Below are positions 57,876 to 64,000 of a stretch of 64,000 bases of DNA, piece by piece. A model generated the notes under the pieces. The model was not told where the DNA came from, ran no database searches, and saw only the letters and a program-made list of their open reading frames with translations. Each line of letters starts with the position of its first letter. Position 1 is the first letter of the stretch. Source of the DNA: Photobacterium piscicola (GTDB taxonomy: Bacteria > Pseudomonadota > Gammaproteobacteria > Enterobacterales > Vibrionaceae); NCBI RefSeq assembly GCF_900166965.1, contig NZ_FUZI01000002.1, forward strand, positions 186,001 through 250,000, read 5' to 3'. A program made the position numbers and the translations under genes.

Positions 57876-60266
57876 ATGACGTTTAAATTGACTCCAATTG
57901 CTATTTCACTGGTCTTGTCATTAGGCTTATTTGGGTGTAATAACGACAACAATAATCAAACCCAAGCTGAAGTCACCCTACCGGCAACACCCATTATTGA
58001 TATGGGCGTTTTAAACTATATTGATCCTATGATTGGTACTGCAGCGTCAGGACACACATTCCCCGGTGCCGTAGTGCCTCGCGGTATGGTGCAATTAAGT
58101 CCAGATACCTTTAAAGGGACGAATACCGATACTGAAACAGGTCAAAACCCATGGCATTCAGCATCAGGTTATTGGGATGCAAGTGATTACGTTGCAGGGG
58201 ATGTGTTAGCAACAGATTTAAATATTTATGGTTTTTCTCACACCCACCTTTCAGGCACAGGGGCAACAGATCTTGGTGATATTCTGGTGTTACCGTATTC
58301 TGATGACGCTAACCGTGAAAATAATGCCTTTGATAAAGCAACTGAAACCGCATCACCAGGTTACTACTCCGTGGTATTAAATAATGGCAACATTAAAGCA
58401 GAATTAACCACCACAACCCGTGTCGGTGTCCATCGTTATACCTATCAGCAAGGCGCTGATCGTAAAATCAAACTTGACCTTGCCCACACGCTAGCCGCCA
58501 ATAATGGTGAATCTCTACAAAACCGGGTTGAATTGGTTGATGAATACACCATTCGGGGTCGTCGTGTTTCTACAGGTTGGTTCCAAGGTCAAGATATCTT
58601 CTTCTATGCCCAATTTAATCAACCAATTGCTCATGCATTGATTGCTCGTGATGGTGGCGAAGCAATGGACATGCAAATGGGCGCAGTTTACGGCTCAATC
58701 AATAGTCCAAATAAAGAACAAATCACTTACCTTGATTTTGGTAAAGGTGATCAACCGATTGAAATGCGTGTCGCTCTCTCTCCTGTCGATTGGGATGGCG
58801 CACAAAAGAACTTAGCAGCCGAAACGCCAACCTATAATTTTGCTAACGTTAAAGCCAATGCTGAACTTGCTTGGGCAAAAGAACTGGCTACGGTTCAAGT
58901 AAAAGGCGGTTCTGACGCTGAGAAAACCAATTTCTACACTGCGATGTATCACGCAATGATTGCCCCGGTTGAATATCAAGATGTTGATGGTCGTTACCGC
59001 GACTTACTGGGCAGTGTTCGTCAAGCAGACGGTTATAAAAACTATTCTGTTTATTCAACATGGGATACTTTCCGTGCTGTTCACCCCTTGCTAACCATTA
59101 CTAATCCGCAACATGCAACTGACTTAGCTAATGACTTGATCCGTAAATCACAAGAAACAGGACTACTGCCAAAGTGGGAAGGTTATGGTGAAGAAACGGG
59201 TACTATGATTGGCTATCCTGCCACCGCGATTATTGGTGATGCGGTCGTCAAAGGTCTTGATGTTAATGCTAAAGATGCCTTAGAAGCGGCAAAGAAATCA
59301 GCTTATTACCGTCCATATGACTTCCCTCAAATTCCTGATCATACTTTGCAAGCCGTGATGGCAGGTCAGTTAAGTTATTACGAACGTGATAAGTGCGTTG
59401 GTTTACCTAACTGGAACTCAGTCTCTTATGCTTTAGAGTTTTCATACTATGACTGGACAATTGCTCAAATGGCAAAAGTAGCCGGTGATGACGCCGCTTA
59501 TAAAGAGTTTAACGATCGCGCCTATTGGTCTTTAAATCATTGGGATAAAGACGCAGGTTTCTTTGTACCGGTGAAATTAAACAGTTGTGAAAAAGAATTC
59601 GCTTCTGATGTCTTTAATCCATATAGCTCTGATGCTTATTGGTACACTGAAGGTAATGCGTGGCAATGGCAGTGGACGTTCATGCAAGATATTGACAAGC
59701 TAACCGAGGTCATGGGCGGCACTGAAGGATTTAATACTAAGTTGAATGATTTATTCACAGCCGATGCCAATGGCGGTGAAAACCATCAAGATATGACCGG
59801 CTTTATTGGGCAATATATTCACGGTAACGAGCCATCACACCACGTGATTTACTTATATAACCGTACCAATGAGTCTTGGAAAACCCAAGAATACCTCGAT
59901 AGAGTTTACAAGGAATTCTATAAGCCAACCCCTGACGGTATCATTGGTAATGAAGACGTCGGTCAAATGTCAGCATGGTACATTATGTCGGCAATGGGCT
60001 TCTATCAGGTAACACCAACGGATCCAACTTACACCATTGGTCGCCCTATTTTTGATGAGGTAAAAATCAAACTACCAACGGGTGATTTCACCATCACGGC
60101 TGATAATAATAGCAGTGACAATAAGTATGTGAAATCTGTACTGATTAACGGTAAACCTCTGAATGTATTTAATAGCTTTGAGCACAGTGAAATAAAAGCA
60201 GGTGGAACACTTCACTTTGTAATGACTGCTGATAAATCACAAGCAATGGCAGCCCGACTTAACTAA
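57876..60266 (+). CDS. GH92 family alpha-mannosidase lipoprotein
   Basis: The 796-residue protein has a lipoprotein signal (SLGLFGC, Cys21) with an Asn/Asp-rich linker. Family blocks are YIDPMIGTAASGHTFPGAVVPRG near 49-71, HTHLSGTGA, YSTWDTFRAVHPL, EGYGEETGTMIGYPA and NEDVGQMSAWYIMSAMGFYQV. GH92 enzymes are calcium-dependent exo-alpha-mannosidases that trim mannose from glycans. It should work in the periplasm or at the cell surface. No other glycan-use gene adjoins it and the substrate is unknown. The ATG follows AGGTGG. Confidence 0.93.
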   Translation: MTFKLTPIAISLVLSLGLFGCNNDNNNQTQAEVTLPATPIIDMGVLNYIDPMIGTAASGHTFPGAVVPRGMVQLSPDTFKGTNTDTETGQNPWHSASGYWDASDYVAGDVLATDLNIYGFSHTHLSGTGATDLGDILVLPYSDDANRENNAFDKATETASPGYYSVVLNNGNIKAELTTTTRVGVHRYTYQQGADRKIKLDLAHTLAANNGESLQNRVELVDEYTIRGRRVSTGWFQGQDIFFYAQFNQPIAHALIARDGGEAMDMQMGAVYGSINSPNKEQITYLDFGKGDQPIEMRVALSPVDWDGAQKNLAAETPTYNFANVKANAELAWAKELATVQVKGGSDAEKTNFYTAMYHAMIAPVEYQDVDGRYRDLLGSVRQADGYKNYSVYSTWDTFRAVHPLLTITNPQHATDLANDLIRKSQETGLLPKWEGYGEETGTMIGYPATAIIGDAVVKGLDVNAKDALEAAKKSAYYRPYDFPQIPDHTLQAVMAGQLSYYERDKCVGLPNWNSVSYALEFSYYDWTIAQMAKVAGDDAAYKEFNDRAYWSLNHWDKDAGFFVPVKLNSCEKEFASDVFNPYSSDAYWYTEGNAWQWQWTFMQDIDKLTEVMGGTEGFNTKLNDLFTADANGGENHQDMTGFIGQYIHGNEPSHHVIYLYNRTNESWKTQEYLDRVYKEFYKPTPDGIIGNEDVGQMSAWYIMSAMGFYQVTPTDPTYTIGRPIFDEVKIKLPTGDFTITADNNSSDNKYVKSVLINGKPLNVFNSFEHSEIKAGGTLHFVMTADKSQAMAARLN

Positions 60267-60302
60267 GTAAACCGTTGCAACTCACACCATTATTAGTACC
60301 AT

Positions 60303-60340
60303 AAAAAAATCCCTCGTTATGGCTAGCGAGGGATTTTTTA
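60303..60340. terminator. Bidirectional terminator GH92 gene / DEAD-box helicase gene
   Basis: An 8-bp stem (ATCCCTCG / CGAGGGAT) with A7 on the left and T6 on the right, between convergent genes. Confidence 0.9.
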
Positions 60341-60384
60341 GTTAATGTATTAATAACAACAAGCGATCAGTCTAATGATTCGTC

Positions 60385-61659
60385 TTATGACCAGAAGTCG
60401 TCAATAGGTGCTGGTTTGTTTTTACGTTTCTTTTTACCCGTACCTTCAGGTTTTGCCATTGGCTTTTCTACTGCTAATAAAGCTTCTGATTCATCAACTT
60501 CAAAACCTTCAACTTGTTCACGCTCAAGTCGAACTTTATTCTTCTTCTCAATAACCTTAAAGTGATGGCTGTCTTCATAATCGATCAATGACAGTGCTAG
60601 ACCAACTTCACCAGCACGACCACTACGACCAATGCGGTGCATATAATCTGCTGGGCTACGTGGTAAATCAAAGTTAATCACCACTGGCAGTTTTTCAATA
60701 TCAAGACCACGAGCAGCAATGTCTGTGGCAATTAATACGTCAATTTCACCTGACTTAAACGCTTCTAATACTCGAGTACGCGCACCTTGGCCGCGATCAC
60801 CGTGGAATACTTCAGCGATAATGCCACGCTTAGACAGTTTATCCGCTAAGTGCTCACAGCTATTTTTAGCATTAACAAAAATAAGCGCCTGACGCCATTG
60901 ATGTTGTTTAATTAAATGAGCTAATACTGCGGTTTTCTCGCCCTTATTAACCGTGAAAACACGTTGTACTAATGTGCTTGCATCGACACTTTGTAGTTGC
61001 AGTTCAACAGGATCGTTAAGTAATGCTTGAGTTAATAGCTTAACTTGTTCAGGAAACGTCGCTGAAAATAATAATGTTTGCTTGTTATTAGGTAATAACG
61101 CTAGTAACGCAGACAACTCTTCAGTAAAGCCAAGACTTAACATACGATCGGCTTCATCAAGTACTAAGGTTTTAACCCGATCAAGTTTTATGGCATTACT
61201 TGAAATCAAATCTAATAAGCGACCTGGAGTTGCTACTAAAATATCAGTGCCGCCACGTAGAGCTAGCATTTGGGTGTTAGCTGATACGCCACCAAACACA
61301 GCAACCGTTTTAATAGCACCGTTGAAATGTGTCGCATAAGATTTAATGCTATCTGCAACTTGTTTTGCCAGCTCACGGGTGGGAACTAAAACAAGACCAG
61401 TAACATAATTACCTTTCGCATTTTTATTCTCAGAGGCTTTAGTTTGATGTAACTGTTGTAACAACGGCAAAGCAAAGGTTGCCGTTTTGCCTGAACCTGT
61501 ATTTGCCCCCGCAATTAAGTCACGTCCCGCTAATACACTCGGAATAGCTTGTGCTTGAATAGGCGTTGGCTGTTGATATTCCAGCTCCGTTAATCGTGCT
61601 AACAAAGGCGAAATAAGGCCAAGTTCTGCAAAGTTGGCTGGTGTTGTAATAGTGGTCAT
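60385..61659 (-). CDS. DEAD-box ATP-dependent RNA helicase, RhlE-like
   Basis: A 424-residue helicase with all core motifs: Q motif (YQQPTPIQAQAIP), motif I ANTGSGKT near 52-59, PTRELA, DEAD at 168-171, SAT in LLFSATF, and HRIGRSGRAG. The C-terminal tail is short and basic (GTGKKKRKNKP). RNA remodelling in ribosome assembly or decay is expected. It is closest to the RhlE group of Vibrionaceae helicases; SrmB and DbpA lack this tail pattern. Exact orthology is not settled. Confidence 0.85.
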   Translation of the reverse strand: MTTITTPANFAELGLISPLLARLTELEYQQPTPIQAQAIPSVLAGRDLIAGANTGSGKTATFALPLLQQLHQTKASENKNAKGNYVTGLVLVPTRELAKQVADSIKSYATHFNGAIKTVAVFGGVSANTQMLALRGGTDILVATPGRLLDLISSNAIKLDRVKTLVLDEADRMLSLGFTEELSALLALLPNNKQTLLFSATFPEQVKLLTQALLNDPVELQLQSVDASTLVQRVFTVNKGEKTAVLAHLIKQHQWRQALIFVNAKNSCEHLADKLSKRGIIAEVFHGDRGQGARTRVLEAFKSGEIDVLIATDIAARGLDIEKLPVVINFDLPRSPADYMHRIGRSGRAGEVGLALSLIDYEDSHHFKVIEKKNKVRLEREQVEGFEVDESEALLAVEKPMAKPEGTGKKKRKNKPAPIDDFWS

Positions 61660-61972
61660 TAATATACAGGGCTCAAAACTAAAATAATTGCTGTCATTTT
61701 AGCTTATTTAGCCTGTACTCAGTTAGTGATATTCCTTTATGGGGATGACGGATGTATTTGTGGAGGGTTTATGGGCTATTTGACGGGTTATTGTCTGTCA
61801 TCTCGAAAGCGAAGCATGAGCTATCCGTGATCTATTCATCACGCCATTGAGCATTAAAGATGCCAATAAAAATATGCTTAAACATCAACGTAAACAGTAA
61901 CCTTACGACATGCTAATAGTAGATTCCCTATCTCGTTCGTAACCTCACTGTAGGGAATGACGGGGGAAAGTT
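61660..61972. repeat. Intergenic stretch with repeat-like sequence
   Basis: 313 bp without an ORF. It contains GGGATGACGG (61742-61751) and a related GGGAATGACGGGGG (61953-61966), CTGTCATCTCGAAAGCGAAGC in between, and a hairpin ATTCCCTA / TAGGGAAT at 61923-61958. Such GNNATGACG motifs with a mid-element TCATCTCG look like an interspersed intergenic repeat, but other copies cannot be seen here. Confidence 0.4.
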
Positions 61973-62091
61973 CAGACGTAAAAAAGCCGCTAACTTTCGT
62001 TCGCGGCTTTCTTGAATGTGGCGGAGCTGCTTCGAGGATTAGCGGATTTGAACCCTGCTTTACTTACTCGGACTAAACACCCATTTTCATT
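61973..62091 (-). repeat. 119-bp tandem repeat, unit A (terminator plus tRNA-tail copy)
   Basis: Begins CAGACGT, holds a terminator hairpin (GCCGCTAAC / GTTCGCGGC region, T6 on the minus strand), then the minus-strand sequence CAGGGTTCAAATCC and an end CTCCGCCA, which copies the T-loop and CCA end of the adjacent tRNA-Ser. It has no 5' half of a tRNA, so it is not a gene. It is nearly identical to unit B. Confidence 0.8.
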
Positions 62092-62210
62092 CAGACGTAA
62101 AAAAGCCGTTAACTTTCGTTAACGGCTTTCTTGAATGTGGCGGAGCTGCTTCGAGGATTAGCGGATTTGAACCCTGCTTTACTTACTCGGTCTAATCACC
62201 CACTTTCATT
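62092..62210 (-). repeat. 119-bp tandem repeat, unit B (terminator plus tRNA-tail copy)
   Basis: Same length and layout as unit A with a handful of differences, mainly in the hairpin and near its right end (GACTAAAC versus TCTAATC). Its hairpin GCCGTTAAC / GTTAACGGC is a perfect stem. A third partial unit begins at 62211 and runs into the intact tRNA-Ser, so the array probably grew from that tRNA tail. Confidence 0.8.
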
Positions 62211-62216
62211 CAGACG

Positions 62217-62248
62217 TAAAAAAGCCGTTAACTTTCGCTAACGGCTTT
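62217..62248 (-). terminator. Terminator of the tRNA-Ser transcript
   Basis: A 10-bp stem (AAAGCCGTTA / TAACGGCTTT) with T-run on the minus strand, starting 9 bp after the CCA end of tRNA-Ser(UGA). The same hairpin is repeated in units A and B. Confidence 0.85.
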
Positions 62249-62256
62249 CTTGAATG

Positions 62257-62347
62257 TGGCGGAGAGATAGGGATTTGAACCCTAGATACGCTATAAACGT
62301 ATGCTGGTTTTCAAGACCAGTGCTTTCAACCGCTCAGCCATCTCTCC
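62257..62347 (-). tRNA. tRNA-Ser (anticodon UGA)
   Basis: On the minus strand it starts GGAGAGATGGCTGAGCGGTT and ends in ...CTCTCCGCCA. The 7-bp acceptor stem pairs GGAGAGA with TCTCTCC, the anticodon stem-loop is ACTGGTCTTGAAAACCAGC with TGA at the centre, a long variable arm follows, and the T-loop is GGTTCAAATCC. The CCA is encoded. Class II structure as for serine. Confidence 0.95.
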
Positions 62348-62374
62348 AATTTTTATATCTCTTTAAAAGAGATA

Positions 62375-62462
62375 TGGCGGTGAGGGAGGGATTCGAACCC
62401 TCGATACGTTGCCGTATACACACTTTCCAGGCGTGCTCCTTCAGCCACTCGGACACCTCACC
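62375..62462 (-). tRNA. tRNA-Ser (anticodon GGA)
   Basis: On the minus strand it starts GGTGAGGTGTCCGAGTGG and ends ...CCTCACCGCCA. The anticodon loop CTGGAAA holds GGA. The variable arm is long, as in serine tRNAs, and the T-loop is GGTTCGAATCC. It precedes tRNA-Ser(UGA) by 27 bp in the direction of transcription, so both are one transcript. Confidence 0.95.
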
Positions 62463-62622
62463 ACATTGTTGCCAACAACGCTTTGCTTGTCGACGGCGTG
62501 TAATATATTGATTTATGGGATCAGGGTCAAGGGTTTTTATGTGAGTTTTTTCTATTTGCCGACTTATACTGCGAATTGCACTGTTCTTGTACCAAAATCT
62601 CTAATTTCTCCTCTTTAAAAAC

Positions 62623-62651
62623 AACAAAAGCACCTCATGGGTGCTTTTGTT
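62623..62651 (-). terminator. Terminator of alaE
   Basis: A 12-bp stem (AACAAAAGCACC / GGTGCTTTTGTT), 5-nt loop, 26 bp after the alaE stop, followed on the minus strand by a TTTTTAAAG tail. Confidence 0.82.
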
Positions 62652-62676
62652 AAATTCAAATAACGGTAAAAACTAT

Positions 62677-63132
62677 TTAAATTGTTGGTTGAGCGCACGC
62701 AGTAACACGGAACATTCTGCGGCATAACTCAAGAAACTGACCATAAACGACGCCTAGTGCGCCTGACACTAAGATGTTACTCATTACCGCGGCAATAACT
62801 TGTTCTTTATTTGCGCCTACAGCAAATAGAATACACGCGTAGATAGGTGACTGAAACACAACATAGGCCACCATATCTGATATACCTTTCATCCATCGTG
62901 CAGGAGATAACCTACGGCCACAACCAATAATATAATCACGGAACATGCCATAGGGCCATGCAATCGCAATATTAATCGGTATCGATAACGTACGCGATGC
63001 TAATGACTGTTCAAACGACATCCCTGAAATAAAAACTTCAATCATCATTCCAGTAACAAAGCTAAACACCACCATTGCAAATATATCCGCAGCGGCATTT
63101 CTAACCTTAAATGGCACTTTAACAACAGACAT
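62677..63132 (-). CDS. alaE: L-alanine exporter AlaE
   Basis: AlaE exports L-alanine and prevents its toxic build-up. The 151-residue protein has four helices and family blocks [47 protein letters not shown] and [13 protein letters not shown], all matching E. coli AlaE. The ATG at 63132 follows AAGGGGAG. It is alone, with a terminator. Confidence 0.93.
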   Translation of the reverse strand: MSVVKVPFKVRNAAADIFAMVVFSFVTGMMIEVFISGMSFEQSLASRTLSIPINIAIAWPYGMFRDYIIGCGRRLSPARWMKGISDMVAYVVFQSPIYACILFAVGANKEQVIAAVMSNILVSGALGVVYGQFLELCRRMFRVTACAQPTI

Positions 63133-63447
63133 TCACTCCCCTTACTCTAGCAAAATCGACCAGCATTATCATGGTTAACGTTACTTAAAGCTATCTAACT
63201 AACACCATGCAGTTTATGTGCGCATTAGAACAGCTTTTACATAAAATAAGGTTCTGTATTTAATATTGGTTTCGAGTAAATAACTGCTATTTTGGTTAAA
63301 AATAGGTTTTTTATCTGGTATAAAAGTAACCATTAAAGCATTTAATTGTCACTGTTAATTTCTTTGATATAACAAAATAGCAACAAGTGAAAATCCGAAT
63401 TTAACACTAAATTCGGATTAGTTATTTGTATGTATTTATCTAACTTA
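63133..63447. other. Intergenic region alaE / MFS transporter
   Basis: 315 bp on a run of leftward genes. It contains the terminator of the upstream transporter (63389-63419) and the alaE promoter region. No ORF seen. Confidence 0.5.
63389..63419 (-). terminator. Terminator of the YhjX-type transporter gene
   Basis: A perfect 12-bp stem (AATCCGAATTTA / TAAATTCGGATT, loop ACAC) followed on the minus strand by TTTTC, 29 bp after the stop. Confidence 0.78.
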
Positions 63448-64000
63448 TTACGCTAAAGATGACTGCGGTAATTTAGGTAACTTAATGGTTAGTGCGATAA
63501 TGAGTGAAACAATTAATAAGACAAACATTAAATAGAACGTCGCAATAAAACCACCAAAGATAGAAGCAACAATCGAACCAATAAAACTACCGACACCAAA
63601 CCCTAAGTAAATGATACCGTAATTTTTAGTCAGATTGTTTAGACCAAAGAAATCACTCACTAATGAAGGGAATACGGTGATTGTGCCGCCAAAACTAAAG
63701 GCAATGCAGGCAACCGCAATATAAAAACTCATCTGGCTTTGATGAGCAAATAGTAATGCGCACACGCCGGTTAAACACACCACTAATGAAATAGCCACAA
63801 CCTTTGTACGTGCCATTTTATCAGATAGAACACCTAACACTAAGCGTCCACTTAGATTAGCAATAGCGATAATAGCAACACTGGCAGCAGCAACGTCTAA
63901 TGATAAGTGTACGTAACCCTGGCCAATATCTTTGGCAACACCAATGACATACAGACCACTCATACAAACAGTCAAGAAAACTAAAGCAAGCATCCAAAAC
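63448..64000 (-). CDS. yhjX: MFS transporter, OFA/YhjX type, N-terminal part outside the window
   Basis: The visible 184 residues are the C-terminal half of a major facilitator with about six helices. The frame runs off the right edge; the ATG at 63993 is internal. Blocks FWMLALVFLTVCMSGLYVIG, IANLSGRLVLGVLSDKMAR and FGGTITVFPSLVSDFFGLN match E. coli YhjX of the oxalate/formate antiporter group, a pyruvate-induced transporter controlled by a two-component system. Substrate here is uncertain. Truncation is due to the window edge. Confidence 0.82.
   Translation of the reverse strand, partial: FWMLALVFLTVCMSGLYVIGVAKDIGQGYVHLSLDVAAASVAIIAIANLSGRLVLGVLSDKMARTKVVAISLVVCLTGVCALLFAHQSQMSFYIAVACIAFSFGGTITVFPSLVSDFFGLNNLTKNYGIIYLGFGVGSFIGSIVASIFGGFIATFYLMFVLLIVSLIIALTIKLPKLPQSSLA

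Noticed and set aside
61973..62210. Two additional tRNA genes in the repeat units
   Set aside because: Only a T-loop-like sequence and a CCA-type end are present; there is no acceptor 5' strand, D-arm or anticodon arm.

Overview
The window looks like a chromosomal segment of a marine gammaproteobacterium of the Vibrionaceae, most likely Photobacterium or a close relative. This is inferred from gene content and order: separate trpG and trpD beside a fused trpCF, miaE next to topA, cysB-topA-yciN-sohB-yciK-rluB-yciO-rnm-trp-yciB-yciA-yciI in a row, and an AT-rich base composition. No phage, insertion sequence or CRISPR array was seen. Genes are dense on both strands, and many convergent pairs share one bidirectional terminator.

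Layout. 1-4.7 kb: a 5'-truncated Blc lipocalin, a TauE/SafE permease, an unusual sugar-PTS EIIC/EAL fusion, and serC. 4.9-13.4 kb: gyrA, a small unlisted membrane protein gene, ubiG, and the aerobic ribonucleotide reductase operon nrdA-nrdB-yfaE with DnaA and NrdR sites upstream. 13.4-17.1 kb: a PotE-type antiporter followed by an AdiA-type arginine decarboxylase. 17.4-21.4 kb: a YbaY/META lipoprotein, a CinA-like protein (YfaY), and tyrP with two TyrR boxes and a possible tyrosine leader peptide. 21.5-26.5 kb: an ApbE flavin transferase and a three-domain NADH-dependent 2-enoate/fumarate reductase, bracketed by an intact and a decayed copy of a small unknown gene. This is the most accessory-looking part of the window.

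26.6-41.8 kb: a GGDEF-EAL protein, a methyltransferase, cysB, a coiled-coil membrane protein, miaE, topA, yciN, sohB, yciK, rluB, and an overlapping rnm-yciO pair. 41.8-49.0 kb: the complete trp operon (trpL-E-G-D-CF-B-A) with an E. coli-like promoter/operator, a leader peptide and an attenuator. 49.1-54.4 kb: yciB, yciA, yciI, a pilotin-like lipoprotein, a short SbmA/BacA-type transporter, an rRNA-type methyltransferase, a small basic ORF and an RluA-family pseudouridine synthase. 54.7-64 kb: clsA, a YiaY-type iron alcohol dehydrogenase, a GH92 mannosidase lipoprotein, a DEAD-box helicase, two tRNA-Ser genes followed by two 119-bp tandem repeats that copy tRNA-tail sequence, alaE, and a truncated YhjX-type transporter.

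Functional links seen in the sequence: ApbE should attach FMN to the adjacent reductase. The antiporter should exchange the substrate and product of the decarboxylase. NrdR and DnaA sites tie deoxynucleotide supply to replication. TrpR plus attenuation control trp, and TyrR probably controls tyrP. No wholly new system is evident. The best leads are the tyrP leader, the reductase cassette between duplicated small genes, the PotE/AdiA pairing, the tRNA-tail repeats, and the palindrome containing a DnaA box upstream of the GH92 gene.
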